Shown here: positions 1 through 11,507 of the stretch, piece by piece
How positions within the stretch are numbered: position 1 is the stretch's first letter
How the letters are laid out: each line of letters opens with the position of its first letter
Source: Corallococcus macrosporus
GTDB lineage: Bacteria; Myxococcota; Myxococcia; Myxococcales; Myxococcaceae
Length of the DNA: 64,000 nucleotides
Direction: 5' to 3'
NCBI RefSeq assembly: GCF_017302985.1
Contig: NZ_JAFIMU010000005.1
Span: 1-64,000 of the forward strand
Translations under genes and position numbers: made by a program
The notes under the pieces: model-generated
Told to the model about the DNA's origin: nothing
The model's database searches: none
What the model saw: the letters and a program-made list of their open reading frames with translations, nothing else

Positions 1-1157
1 CTGGAACGAAGGCGCACCCATGGCACCCTCGTTGAGGTTCGCGGCGATGCCCCAGCCCAGCAGCGTGTAGACGACACCCATGAACGCGCCGAACCACGGG
101 TTGAGCACCGGGAACAGCAGGTTGCGCCAGGTCATCCGCCGCGACGTCCGCTTCGGCGGGAAGCACTCCTTCAGCTCGAAGCCGCCCGGCGACTGGTCCT
201 TCTTCGGCAGGTGCGTGGGGTGCAGGAAGGCCCCTCCCCCACCCGCGACAATCTTCTGCCGCCCAGCCGCGTCCTGGTGCCGGCGGTAGTGGTGCAGGTC
301 TCCCGCGAGGAAGACGCTCACACTCTTGCCCAACACCCTGCGCTCCAGGAAGTCGATGTTGTTGTCCAGGAAGCCTCGGCCCGCGTGGGGCGTCACCTGC
401 TGTTTGATCCACGCCGGCTCCGCGTTGCAGAGGATGATGCGATCCGTGGGTGCCATCTTCTTCCGGGCCACCTTCTGGAAGAACCTCACCTGCGGCAGGT
501 CCAGGTCGGATTGCAGCTGCATGTCCGTGCCCAGCAGCCACCAGCCGTGCGGCAGCTTCAGCGCGAAGTAGCTGCGCCGCTGCCGCGTGTGCCAGCCCTT
601 GGAGTGGCGGCCCTGGCAGAACAGGCGCGTGAAGGACACCAGCCCGTCGTACCAGTCATGGTTGCCGGGCACCGCGAACAGGTGCGGCCGGGGACGCCGC
701 CTGTTCAAGGCGGCCTCGTAGGGCACCACCGTGCGCGCCTGGTACTCCTCCACGCTCGCGGTCGGATAGACCTCATCCCCACCGAACACGAGCACGTCAC
801 CGCCCTCCGTGGAGTGCGTCTTCCCGCAGGCGTCCGTCAGCTCGAGCTTCGGCGCCATCACCGTGGAGGCCACCGCGTAGGTGGAGTCCCAGCCGTCGCC
901 CAGGTCCGACACGTAGTCCAGCCACAGCTCGTCGCGCGGGTGCTCCGTGTTCGTCTCCGAGTAGTCGAAACACAGCGGCTGGGGCTGCGACACGGCGTCC
1001 AGCAACCGCCGGTCCGCCTGCCGTCCGAACGTCCCCGACAGCAGCGCCTTCACGCCGGACTTCGCGAGCACGGCCGGGTCGAACCACGACACCATCGGCT
1101 TGCCCGGAGGCGTCCGCGGCTGGGGCGCGGGCTCCGTGCGCCGGCCCGGCATGCGGC

Positions 1158-1182
<25 letters not shown>
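1..1182 (-). CDS. Metallophosphoesterase with C-terminal membrane segment (partial, runs off window start)
   Basis: Last gene seen of the minus-strand lipid operon; its 3' end lies beyond position 1. The visible 394 codons carry calcineurin-type metal-binding motifs: GGDEVYP, a PGNHDWYDG block and GDLHHYRR. These are typical of metal-dependent phosphoesterases. A hydrophobic stretch (NPWFGAFMGVVYTLLGWG) near the window edge predicts a C-terminal membrane region. The ATG at 1182 is chosen because GGAGGGAAC directly precedes it; it overlaps the 3' end of the GMC oxidoreductase by 25 bp, which supports translational coupling. The substrate is unknown; operon context suggests a phospholipid or other lipid phosphate, which is inference. 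Confidence 0.8.
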
Positions 1183-2916
<1,734 letters not shown>

Positions 2917-2933
<17 letters not shown>

Positions 2934-5040
2934 GCGTGGCCTCCCCTTCCCGCTCGCGCACCGGCGCCTCCGGCGCGTAGAGGTCCCAGAGCGCTCCCAG
3001 GAACAGGTGGCCGAAGCGGGCCACCATGCCCGCGCCCTCCACGCCCCCGCGCGACGAGCGCATGCTGGAGACCAGGTGCAAGAGCTCCCGCATGCCCAGC
3101 ACCAGCACGCCCGCGCCCACCACCGGGCCGCGCGCGTCCGGGCCCTCGTGCAGGTAGCTGTAGAGGCGCGTGGTGTCGCGCCAGAGGTCGGGCCCCGGGT
3201 CGTCATGCAGCGTCTTCGTGCCGTCCAGGTAGTAGTCCTGGCCGTTGGCCTGGAAGCGCAGGCCGTAGGTCATGATCTTCGTGCGCGGATCATCCGTGGA
3301 GCGGAAGAGGTTGAAGCGCCCCTCGCGCACCGGCAGGTCCATGCCCAGCGGCTTGTATTGCACGTGCGCCACCAGCCGGGCCGAGTGGTCGGCGTCGCGG
3401 ATGAACGCCTCCATGTCGTCGATGGTGATGGTGCAGTGCATGGTGAAGGGCGTGGAGCGCCCGTCATGCGCGCCAGCCTCCGGGTCGGTGGTGCCCATCG
3501 CGAGGGGGCCGGACATGGTCTCGCGGAAGGTCAGGTCATTGGCGGGTTCGGTCATCTGGGTGATCTCCGGGGTGAGGGGCAGGCCCTGGGCGCCCGCCAC
3601 CGTCAGGTAGCGCCAGGCGTCCGAGTAGCCCTGGTCGATGAGGGTCGCGGCCGTGACGTGGCCCGCGTAGAAGTCCGGGTCCAGGGGCAGCGGGTGCTCC
3701 GGCTTGATGAGGTGCACGGTGATGGGCCGCGCGTGTCCCGGCACGTGCTCGCCCGCGAGGATGCGCGCGTTGAGCTCGCGCACCTGCTCCAGCTCCGCGA
3801 AGAGCGCGCCGTTCGCGCTCAACTCGATCATGTGGACGTACTGCCGGAAGAAGCCGTCGTGGTAGCGGGGCGTGTTGCCGATGCACCAGACGATCCACAC
3901 CTCGTCCGCGCCCCGGCGCACGGCCTCCATCACGTTGGCGTCCTGGATCCACACCGAGTCCAGGTACAGGTGGCCGTCCCTCGCCACGGGGGGCATGAAG
4001 AGCGGCAGGGAGACGCCCGCCACCAGCAGGTCTCGGTCCACGTCCGTGTGGGGGATGACCTCGTTCGTCTTCCGGGCGAAGTCGCAGACGTTGAAGGTGC
4101 CCGCGCGCTCGCGGTTCGCGCGGATGGCGTCCACGTCCACGCCCAGGTGCGGGAAGACGTGCTCGATGATGCCGTCCGCGTCCCCCATCGCGTGGAGCCT
4201 CCAGGGGCGCGTGTAGTCGTCCAGCGGCATCAGCGACACGAAGTCCTTCACGTCCAGCGTCCGCCACCGCTCGCACATCTCCGCGGGGGACAGGCCGGAC
4301 AGCCACATCGCCAGCGTGATGATGCCGCCTGACGTGCCGTCCGCGTGGCTGAAGGAGAGCCGCGCGTCCGTCAGCGCGCGCAGCACGCCCGCCTGCCACG
4401 CGACGCGCATGCCACCGCCCGCGAGCACCAGCGAGCGCCGGGGTGCCTCCGCCGGCGAAGCCTGGACGCCGTGATTCTCCCCGAGCGCCCGGAGCGGCCG
4501 GCCCAACGGCTTGGGCTCGCGGGTCGCGTCCGCCACGCGCAGCGTGCTGACGGAGGGGCTGGTGGATTCCGGAGACGGTTCGTCCACCGTCTGGGGCTTG
4601 AGCACGGAGATGATCTGCTCGCGCTGGCGCAGCGAAGCGTAGAACCCCAGCACCAGCGCGGCGCTCAGCGCGTCGAACGCCGCCACGCCCAGCGCCAGCG
4701 GTGACAGCAGGCCGCGGCCCACGCCGATCGCCACCATCGCGCAGGCCCCCACCTTCTGGAGGCCCGTCCACAGGAAGGCGGCCGGGTTCGCGCGGGGCTC
4801 GTGCAGGCCGTGCAGGAGCAGGCCGCCGAACAGCACCATGAACATGCCCACGATGCGGAAGAAGTGCGCGGGCGCGGCGGACGCATCCGCGCGCAGCAGG
4901 CGCAGCTCCACCCCCGGCAGGAGCATCTGCGCCGCGCCGGTCACCAGGGTGATCCACCCGATGGCCGCGAGCGTCCAGCGCCAGGGACGCCCGTTGACGC
5001 GGGCCTGGCGCTCCAGCCATCGCGAAGCGGCCGGGCTCAT
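2917..5040 (-). CDS. Membrane-anchored patatin-like phospholipase with extra C-terminal domain
   Basis: 707 residues in three parts. Residues 20-135 are hydrophobic with about four membrane helices. Residues 200-400 are a patatin lipase domain: GGG oxyanion loop at 208-210, nucleophile elbow GTSGG with Ser237, and the dyad Asp361 in LDSVW, where the usual DG/DA is DS. Residues 500-707 are a domain with FTMHCTITIDDMEAF that resembles an accessory region of some large cholesterol-oxidase/hydrolase proteins (this assignment from memory is less certain). It likely deacylates membrane lipids. The ATG at 5040 overlaps the upstream gene's stop in an ATGA. The product belongs with the GMC oxidase and hydrolase of the same operon. 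Confidence 0.85.
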
Positions 5041-5579
5041 GCGTGGGCCTCCCGGCGCGGCGGCACGGCCAGCCCGTAGCGCACGCGCGCCCCCGCCGGC
5101 TGCTCCGCGCGCAGCACCCGGTGCACGAAGTAGCCCAGCGTCAGCAGCCACTGCACCGTCCACAGCCCCACGCGGACGCGGTTCATCCGCATCCACGCGC
5201 CCAGCACCTCGCCCAGCCGCTCAGGCGACGTGATGCCGGCCGCCATCTCGTCGTTGTACGGAAAGATGTAGATGCGCGTGAGCAGCGTGGCCGCCACCAC
5301 CGCCAGCAGCACGCCCAGCGGATACCAGCGCAGGGACGTCTTGCGCTCCCGCCACGCCAGCACCCCGGACGACAGCAGCATCACCGCCGTCATCCAGGTG
5401 AAGAACCGCGTGGCCGCCTGCACCTGAGGCACGAACTGCAGGGAGTAGTTGTCCACCGTGAGCTGGGGCGCGATGGGGAACGAGAACAGGATGAGCGACC
5501 AGCCCGTGCCCAGGTACATGGACGTGCACAGCAACAGCAGGCACGCATTCACCAGGTCGAAGAGGCCGCCGCGCTTCAT
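5037..5579 (-). CDS. Small integral membrane protein, unknown function
   Basis: 180 residues with about four hydrophobic helices (for example LVNACLLLLCTSMYLGTG and WYPLGVLLAVVAATLLTRI) and short charged loops. A loop PYNDEM precedes a region rich in Met and Arg. No catalytic motif is recognised. Its start ATG at 5579 shares an ATGA with the stop of the acetoacetate-decarboxylase-like gene, and its own stop shares an ATGA with the patatin start, so it is firmly inside the operon. It may act as a membrane partner of the patatin, which also begins with a helical bundle; that is inference. Confidence 0.72.
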   Translation of the reverse strand: MKRGGLFDLVNACLLLLCTSMYLGTGWSLILFSFPIAPQLTVDNYSLQFVPQVQAATRFFTWMTAVMLLSSGVLAWRERKTSLRWYPLGVLLAVVAATLLTRIYIFPYNDEMAAGITSPERLGEVLGAWMRMNRVRVGLWTVQWLLTLGYFVHRVLRAEQPAGARVRYGLAVPPRREAHA

Positions 5580-6517
5580 GGCCGGGCTTCCTCGCGCGAG
5601 CGCACCTCGTGGACCGGCAGGGCCTCCTGGAGCGTCCCCGCCAGCGCGCCGTCGGACTCCGGGGGCGGCATGGGCGTCTGGTCCTGGCCCAGGTCCACCA
5701 CGCTCTCCAGCCCCTCCGGGTACGTGGCCTCCGGGAGCGTGGGCTGGGTGAGGAACCACGCCTCGAAGTGGTCATCCAGCACACCGCTGGACGACGGGAA
5801 GAAGCCGGTGAAGAACGCGCGCGGGGAGATGCCCAGGTCCCTCAGCATCTGGATGCGCGGATGGTCCCCCAGCTCCAGCGTGCCCCACGCGCGCTTGCCC
5901 AGCCGGAAGCCGAACCGGCCCCGGAAGTAGATGGTGGACTTCATCAACATGCCCCGGAAGGCGCAGTAGTTCACCGCCGCCATCCGCAGCGGCAGCCACG
6001 CGAACCTCGGGCGCTCGATGCGCACGCGCACCGCCTGCTGGCCGCCCTCCTCGTAGCGGCTGCTCACGGAGCCGTCCTCCATCCGGAAGTCCAGCCGGGC
6101 CAGGTGCTTGGGCATGCCCCAGATGCCCTTGCCGCCCTTCACGGACACCTCCGTGTTCACCGGCAGGTCCACCACGTACTGCCCCACGCCGAAGTGCTTC
6201 TGGAGCAGCAGCGGCAGGAGCGGCGGCGCGGGCCGGCGCCCGTGCGTGCACGCCAGCGCGATGCTGAACTCGATGTACGCGCCGATGTCCGTCTGCTTGT
6301 AGTCGATGACGGAGATGAGCAGCACGGCCCGGTCGCGCGACACGCGCAGCGGGTGCAGCTCGTTGCCGGGCAGCAGGTTGGCCGCGCGGCGGGCGTCCAC
6401 CGTGAAGGCGGCCATCAGCGCCGGGGCGCCTTTTGAATCCACCGGCAGTGCGTACGGGATGCCGTCCACGCGCGAGTAGCGGCCGGTCTGTCGCTGGATG
6501 CGTCGGGGGAGGAACAT
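5576..6517 (-). CDS. Acetoacetate decarboxylase-like protein
   Basis: 313 residues. The GIWGMPKHLA block (Lys137) fits the position of the Schiff-base lysine region of acetoacetate decarboxylases, and the surrounding beta-rich sequence (SVIDYKQTDIGAY, PVNTEVSVKGG) matches the family layout. Many members of this superfamily act on other beta-keto acids or hydratable substrates, so the reaction is not fixed. The start at 6517 follows GGAGG closely; the gene lies 14 bp downstream of the hydrolase and overlaps the next gene by four bases. Context suggests handling of lipid or steroid-derived keto acids. Confidence 0.8.
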   Translation of the reverse strand: MFLPRRIQRQTGRYSRVDGIPYALPVDSKGAPALMAAFTVDARRAANLLPGNELHPLRVSRDRAVLLISVIDYKQTDIGAYIEFSIALACTHGRRPAPPLLPLLLQKHFGVGQYVVDLPVNTEVSVKGGKGIWGMPKHLARLDFRMEDGSVSSRYEEGGQQAVRVRIERPRFAWLPLRMAAVNYCAFRGMLMKSTIYFRGRFGFRLGKRAWGTLELGDHPRIQMLRDLGISPRAFFTGFFPSSSGVLDDHFEAWFLTQPTLPEATYPEGLESVVDLGQDQTPMPPPESDGALAGTLQEALPVHEVRSREEARP

Positions 6518-6531
6518 GGCATTGCCTTTCG

Positions 6532-7590
6532 TCAGTGCGGCAGCGAGCGATCCAGCTCGGAGAGGATGAGGGGGAAGACGTCCTGGGACGCGCGCTTGCC
6601 CATGAAGACGTCCAGGTGGCCGTAGCCCGGCAGGAGGTGCAGCGCGTGCCGGCCCGGGTGGAAGCGCTCCAGGTGCTCGAAGCTGCGGCGCTGGCTCTCC
6701 GCGAGGAAGCAGCGGTTCTCCTCGCCCGCGAAGAAGACGAAGCGCGCGTCCGTCTGGGGCTCGCGCTCGCCCAGGTCCTCCGGCAGCGCGCGGAAGCCCT
6801 CCACCGGCACCAGGTGGCCCGCGCGCACGCACTCCTCCATCTGGCGGAAGAACGTGAAGGGCACGGGGCCGAACTCGTGCTGGAGCCAGTCGTGCGTCCG
6901 GGCGTTGAGGTTCTCGTGCCGCCACAGCACGGGGAAGCCCGTGCCGTAGGTGAAGCTCGTCCAGCGGCAGACGAGATTGTCGCACTCGTGATGCGTCGCC
7001 TTCACCACGCGCGTCAGCACGCGCGCCGTGCGCGTGGGGCCGCCGTAGGCCCACTGCGGATCCAGGTACGGCGTGAAGCTGGAGACGAGCGGGACGGCGT
7101 AGCGCAGCTTCAGCTTCGCGGTCGCGGGCACCACCGGGTGCAGGGACACGGCGTTGGTGAGGATGAGGTCCACCTGGGGCAGCAGCCCCGCCACCGCGGC
7201 CATGGTGAAGCTGGTGGAGCCCTGGCAGTGGATGATGGCCTTGACCTTGTCCGCCCCCGTCTTCTCCACCACGGTGCGGATGGCGGGTGGGTGGTCCAGG
7301 ACGGCGGCCTGGTCCAACGTCCACTCGCCCGGCTCCACGTCGATGCTGGCGCGCCAGTTCTCCAGCCACACGTCGTAGCCGTCCGCAATCAGCGCATCCA
7401 CCACCGTCTGGCGCACCGGGGCGCGGAAGATGTTCCCGCGCACTCCCGCCCCATGCACCAGCACCACCGGCCCCTTGTCCGCCTTCTCGACGCCGCGCAG
7501 GTGCACCAGGTGCAGCGCGCGGCCGTCGCCCGCGAGGAAGGGCACGATCTCCTCGGAGTAACGCGGCTCATGGATTGTTTCCGCGGACAT
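6532..7590 (-). CDS. Alpha/beta hydrolase (lipase/esterase-like), first gene of the lipid operon
   Basis: 352 residues. VLVHGAGVRG around residues 44-53 supplies the oxyanion region, Ser125 in HCQGSTSF is the probable nucleophile, and His325 in GYGHLDVF is the probable catalytic histidine. This hydrolase type is often found fused to or next to cholesterol-oxidase-like GMC enzymes, and here the GMC gene lies four genes downstream. The ATG at 7590 was chosen over an earlier one at 7641 because a GGGGGGA ribosome site lies just upstream of it. The 158 bp to the divergent gene at 7749 should contain the operon promoter. Confidence 0.85.
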   Translation of the reverse strand: MSAETIHEPRYSEEIVPFLAGDGRALHLVHLRGVEKADKGPVVLVHGAGVRGNIFRAPVRQTVVDALIADGYDVWLENWRASIDVEPGEWTLDQAAVLDHPPAIRTVVEKTGADKVKAIIHCQGSTSFTMAAVAGLLPQVDLILTNAVSLHPVVPATAKLKLRYAVPLVSSFTPYLDPQWAYGGPTRTARVLTRVVKATHHECDNLVCRWTSFTYGTGFPVLWRHENLNARTHDWLQHEFGPVPFTFFRQMEECVRAGHLVPVEGFRALPEDLGEREPQTDARFVFFAGEENRCFLAESQRRSFEHLERFHPGRHALHLLPGYGHLDVFMGKRASQDVFPLILSELDRSLPH

Positions 7591-7680
7591 GACGGCATCC
7601 CCCCACACCGCAAACGTTGGTCGGTGCGGAAGGGGCGACAACCGGCGTGCAACCCCACGCCAGGCGCCGCTCCCCCCGCC

Positions 7681-7720
7681 TGACAGGAGCCACGGGCAAC
7701 GGCGCTGCGCCTCCCTGTCA
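7681..7720. promoter_or_regulatory. Inverted repeat in divergent promoter region
   Basis: TGACAGG at 7681-7687 and CCTGTCA at 7714-7720 are perfect inverted arms separated by 26 bp, between the minus-strand lipid operon and the plus-strand gene at 7749. It could be an operator, but seven-base arms arise easily by chance in GC-rich DNA. Confidence 0.25.
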
Positions 7721-7748
7721 CTCCGCCCGGGTCAGCCTCCGGAGTGCT

Positions 7749-8108
7749 ATGCGTGAGGCCATGCACGCGGACACGGGTTGGAGCGACTACGAGGGCGGCG
7801 CGACGCTCGGGGGCATGGGCAGCCAGGGCGGCACCATCGTGCGGGACGAGGGCTTCCGCGGCCTCCTGCGCCTCACCTACGAAGCGGACGACTCGCGCTC
7901 CTTCCACGTCGTCACCTGCGGCGTGTCTGGCTGGCTGTCGCATCCGCGCTTCTTCGACAACGCGGCGGACGCGCTCCACGCCTTCGAGTCCATGAAGCCC
8001 GCGCTGGAGGAACTGGGCGCGGCGCTCCCGGAAGGTGGGCCCAGGTCCACCGCGGACGGCTGGGCAGCGGGCCCGCTGCTCGCCGCCTTCCGCGTGCGCT
8101 TTTCCTGA
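7749..8108 (+). CDS. Hypothetical protein, 119 aa
   Basis: Not recognised. The product has no signal peptide or membrane helix. It starts with a Gly-rich region (YEGGATLGGMGSQGG), continues with a beta-strand-like middle (FRGLLRLTYEADDSRSFHVVTCGVSGW) and ends with a helical stretch and a short Ala-rich tail. GGAG four bases upstream supports the ATG at 7749; a second in-frame ATG at 7761 is possible. Codon use is normal for the window, with strong GC at third positions, which supports a real gene. It stands alone between two divergent promoter regions. Confidence 0.6.
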   Translation: MREAMHADTGWSDYEGGATLGGMGSQGGTIVRDEGFRGLLRLTYEADDSRSFHVVTCGVSGWLSHPRFFDNAADALHAFESMKPALEELGAALPEGGPRSTADGWAAGPLLAAFRVRFS

Positions 8109-8240
8109 GTCGCGGTCTTCCCGCGCAAGGATTGCTTAAGGTTCTCCCGCGATAACCCGGTTCACCGTCCATCAGCCCCGGACGGTCCTCGAGCGGCACC
8201 CCCGCCGCTCCTGGCTCCGCAGCTCCCGGAGGAACCCCGG

Positions 8241-9254
8241 ATGAAGAGCGAATCCCCCCAGGACCCTTCCCCCAAGGTCATCACGCGCCGGAGCATCCTG
8301 CGCGGCATTGGCCTGTCGCTGGCCGCGGTTCCCGTGGCGAAGCTGCTCGTGGCCTGTGGCGACGACACGACCGGCGGCGACACCGGCGCCGACGCGGGCA
8401 CGGTGACGGACACGGGCACGGACTCCGGAGTGGTGGATCCGGGTGTCTGGGCCACGGGAGGCACCGCGGCGATGACGGCCGCCGCCACGTACCCGGATCC
8501 GTTCGCCTCGGGCATCGGCACCGTATGCAACCTCACCTGCGAGGCCACGCTGGGCCCCTGTTACGCGACCACGGTGGACCGCAAGGACATCAGCGAGGGC
8601 CATGACGGCCTGCCGGTGCGCCTGGCGTTCCTCATCGTCAACGAGTCGTGCGCGCCCGTCCCGAACGCCACGGTGGACATCTGGCACGCCGCGCCGGAAG
8701 GCCTGTACTCCGGCGAGGACGCGAGCGACTTCTGCACCTCCGGTGACGCGACAGCCCGCGCGGCGCGCTGGTTCCGAGGCGTGCAGACCACGGACGCCAA
8801 CGGGCGCGTGGACTTCGACACCTGCTTCCCCGGTTGGTACAGCAGCCGCACCATCCACATCCACTTCACGGTGCGCGTGAACGGCCAGGAGTTCGTCACG
8901 TCGCAACTGTTCTTCGACGACACGACGAGCGACGACATCGTCAACCACCAGCCGCTCTACAACACGCGCGGCGCGCGCGACACGACCAACGCCAACGACA
9001 CGGTCATCTCGGCGGACTCCGTGGGCAACTACCTCTTCGCCACGCAGCGCATGTCGGACGGCGCGATGCTGGCGTCCAAGACGCTGGTCATCCGCTCCTC
9101 GCGGGAGAGCGCGTCGTGCGCCGTGCCGGGAGGCAGCGGCGGTGGTGGCCCTGGAGGTCCCCCGCCGGGCGGCGACGGTGGCATGGGTCCCCCGCCTGGC
9201 TGGGATGGCGGCATGGGGCCTCCGCCGCCAAGCTTCGACGGCGGCATGCCCTGA
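8241..9254 (+). CDS. Intradiol-ring-cleavage-dioxygenase-like TAT/lipoprotein
   Basis: 337 residues. The N-terminus has TRRSILRG (twin-arginine-like) followed by a hydrophobic stretch and the lipobox LLVAC (Cys39), so it should be an exported lipoprotein. The core matches intradiol dioxygenases: WHAAPEGLYSG (Tyr156) and FPGWYSSRTIHIHF (Tyr200, His206, His208), giving the four iron ligands Tyr-Tyr-His-His. After residue 295 the protein ends in a Gly/Pro/Asp repeat tail (GGMGPPPGWDGGMGPPP). Exported members of this family are known, but their substrates are mostly undefined. GGAGGAA precedes the ATG. A two-component pair follows 34 bp downstream and may be co-transcribed. Confidence 0.85.
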   Translation: MKSESPQDPSPKVITRRSILRGIGLSLAAVPVAKLLVACGDDTTGGDTGADAGTVTDTGTDSGVVDPGVWATGGTAAMTAAATYPDPFASGIGTVCNLTCEATLGPCYATTVDRKDISEGHDGLPVRLAFLIVNESCAPVPNATVDIWHAAPEGLYSGEDASDFCTSGDATARAARWFRGVQTTDANGRVDFDTCFPGWYSSRTIHIHFTVRVNGQEFVTSQLFFDDTTSDDIVNHQPLYNTRGARDTTNANDTVISADSVGNYLFATQRMSDGAMLASKTLVIRSSRESASCAVPGGSGGGGPGGPPPGGDGGMGPPPGWDGGMGPPPPSFDGGMP

Positions 9255-9288
9255 ACTAGGGTGGCGTGTCCGAAGGGAGGCATGGCGC

Positions 9289-9963
9289 ATGGGCGAGCGC
9301 ATCCTGCTGGTGGAGGATGACGACCAGCTCGGGTCCCAGATTGTCGGGCACCTGAGGGGCGCGGGCTTCGAGCCCGTGTGGTGGCGCGAGGGCCGCCTGC
9401 TGGTGTCCGGCGACCTGCCGGACGTGAGCCTCGTGGTGTTGGACCTGATGCTGCCCGGCACCTATGGCCTGGACATGCTCAAGGCGCTGCGGACCTTCTC
9501 GGAGGTCCCGGTGCTCATCCTGAGCGCGCGCAACGACACGCTGGACAAGGTCCGTGCGCTGAAGCTGGGCGCGGACGACTACATGACCAAGCCCTTCTGG
9601 CCGGAGGAGCTGGTGGAGCGAGTGCGCGCGCGCCTGCGCCGCCCCACCCTCCAGAAGGAGCAGGTGGTGGTGGAGGTGGGCCCGCTGCGCATCGACCTGC
9701 AGGGGCACACCGTGCAGGTGCAGGGGCGGCCGGTGGAGCTCACACGGGTGGAGTTCGAACTGCTCGCGGCACTGGCGCGCAGGCGCCAGGAGGCGGTGAC
9801 GCGGCAGTGGCTGGTGGAGCACGTATTGGACCCGGAGCGTGAGGGCACGGAGCGCACGCTGGACGTCCACGTGTCGAGGCTGCGGCGCAAGCTGGGACCG
9901 GTGAAGTGCGTGGAGACGGTCTGGGGCGTCGGCTACCGGCTGGTGCCCGGGGAGGATGCGTGA
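9289..9963 (+). CDS. OmpR-family response regulator
   Basis: 224 residues: receiver domain 1-115 with acidic pocket EDDD (9-12), phosphoacceptor Asp52 in VVLDLMLPG and Lys in YMTKPF, then a winged-helix DNA-binding domain ending in TLDVHVSRLRRKLG and VWGVGYRLV. The ATG at 9289 is preceded by AAGGGAGG at eight bases. Its stop overlaps the GTG start of the sensor kinase. It should control transcription in response to that kinase; the target is unknown, but the upstream dioxygenase-like lipoprotein is an obvious candidate. Confidence 0.95.
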   Translation: MGERILLVEDDDQLGSQIVGHLRGAGFEPVWWREGRLLVSGDLPDVSLVVLDLMLPGTYGLDMLKALRTFSEVPVLILSARNDTLDKVRALKLGADDYMTKPFWPEELVERVRARLRRPTLQKEQVVVEVGPLRIDLQGHTVQVQGRPVELTRVEFELLAALARRRQEAVTRQWLVEHVLDPEREGTERTLDVHVSRLRRKLGPVKCVETVWGVGYRLVPGEDA

Positions 9964-11507
9964 AGCTGCGGTTGCGCCTGGCGCTCACGGCGGTGGCGGT
10001 GACGGTGCCTGCGGTGTTCGCGCTGGTGCAGGTGGAGCACTCGGTGCGCCGCCGCACGACGGACGAAGTCATCATCGAGTCCACGCTGTCGCAGATGCAG
10101 TCCGGCGGCCGCGAGCGCTGCGAGGCCGCGCCGGAAACCTGGATGGTCCGCACCCGCGCCCAGCGCCCGCCCTGGGAGCGCGAGGGCCTGCCGGACGGCA
10201 GCGGAGGGCCGCCATCGGGCACCGTCGCACCGAACGAACCCCCAGGCAGCGGGCCCGGCCCTGGAGGCCCCAGGCCCGGGGATGAAGGCCCGCCGCGAAT
10301 GGGAAGCCAAGGTCCGCTGGGACGGCGCCTGCCACCGGTGAACCTCTATCCGTTCGACGGACAATTCGCCTCACGCAACCCGCAGGCACCGGCGTTGGAC
10401 GACGAGCTTCGCAAGGGCGTGCTGGAAGACGGAGTGGGCGTACGCCGCTACTCGAAGACGGACGGCGCGCTGGTGCAGGACCTGCTGATGCGCATGCCCT
10501 GGGACGGAGGCCCATGTGAGTACGTGCTCGCGCGTCGCGTGGAGCCCGCGGAGTCGCCAGAGGTAGGGCTTCCGCCGCTATACGTCTGGGGCGTGCCCAC
10601 GCTGCTCCTCCTGTCCGCGATGGTGGTGGCGCTCGGACCGGTCGTGCAGCGCCTGCGCCGTCTGACAGAGGAGGTACGGGCCTCGTCGCGCAGCGGCTAC
10701 GAGCAACCCGTCACGGTGAACGGCAGCGACGAGATCGCGGAGCTGGCCCGGGCCTTCCAGCAAGCGAGAGCGGAGATTCAAGCGCAGATGGCGCACCAGC
10801 AAGCGCGCGAGCAGACGCTGCGAGACTTCCTGGCGAACACGACGCACGACGTGATGACGCCGCTCACGGTGTTGCAGGGCCACCTGGCCGCGATGCAGCA
10901 GCGAATGCGCACGGGAGAGCCGCTGGAGTCGGGCCTGATGTTGTCTGCGATGAGCGAGGCGCACTACATGGCCTCACTGGTGCACAACCTGGGAGCGGCG
11001 GCGAGGCTGGAGGCAGGAGCACCGCAGGTGCAGCACGCACCGGTGGACCTGAATGCGCTGGTGTCACGGGTGCTCGGCCGTCACCAGCCCATCGCGAGGC
11101 CGCAGCGCATCGCACTGGAAAGTGGAGTGCCAGCGACGCCCACATGGGTGATGGGCGACGAGACGCTGCTCGAGCAGGCAGTGAGCAACGTGGTGCTCAA
11201 CGGCATCCGCTACGGGCGCGAGGACGGCCACGTAGCGGTCGTGCTGGAGACGACGCGACAGCAGACCTTCAGCCTGCGAGTCATCGACGACGGCCCCGGC
11301 ATCTCCGAGGAGGAGCGCTCAAGAATCCTGGAGCGCCGCTTCCGGGGTAACGCGGCCCGGACGAGGGAGCCGCAAGGCCAGGGCCTGGGCCTCCACATCG
11401 TGCACAACGTGGTGGAGCTGCACGGCTGGAAGATGACCCTGGCACCGTCGGAGTACGGAGGCCTGGAGGTCGCATTCACCGGCCCGCTGGCATCGCCACC
11501 AGGGTGA
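9960..11507 (+). CDS. Sensor histidine kinase with Gly/Pro-rich periplasmic region
   Basis: 515 residues. An N-terminal membrane helix is followed by a periplasmic sensor with a long Gly/Pro-rich segment (around residues 75-120, for example PPGSGPGPGGPRPG). A second helix follows (YVWGVPTLLLLSAMVVALG), then HAMP, the phosphoacceptor His296 in NTTHDVMTPL and an HATPase domain (VVLNGIRYG, DDGPGI, GQGLGLHIV). The start is a GTG at 9960 overlapping the regulator's TGA, with GGGGAGG upstream. It pairs with the regulator just before it. The disordered sensor region is unusual and matches the composition of the lipoprotein tail encoded at 9160-9250. Confidence 0.92.
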   Translation: MKLRLRLALTAVAVTVPAVFALVQVEHSVRRRTTDEVIIESTLSQMQSGGRERCEAAPETWMVRTRAQRPPWEREGLPDGSGGPPSGTVAPNEPPGSGPGPGGPRPGDEGPPRMGSQGPLGRRLPPVNLYPFDGQFASRNPQAPALDDELRKGVLEDGVGVRRYSKTDGALVQDLLMRMPWDGGPCEYVLARRVEPAESPEVGLPPLYVWGVPTLLLLSAMVVALGPVVQRLRRLTEEVRASSRSGYEQPVTVNGSDEIAELARAFQQARAEIQAQMAHQQAREQTLRDFLANTTHDVMTPLTVLQGHLAAMQQRMRTGEPLESGLMLSAMSEAHYMASLVHNLGAAARLEAGAPQVQHAPVDLNALVSRVLGRHQPIARPQRIALESGVPATPTWVMGDETLLEQAVSNVVLNGIRYGREDGHVAVVLETTRQQTFSLRVIDDGPGISEEERSRILERRFRGNAARTREPQGQGLGLHIVHNVVELHGWKMTLAPSEYGGLEVAFTGPLASPPG

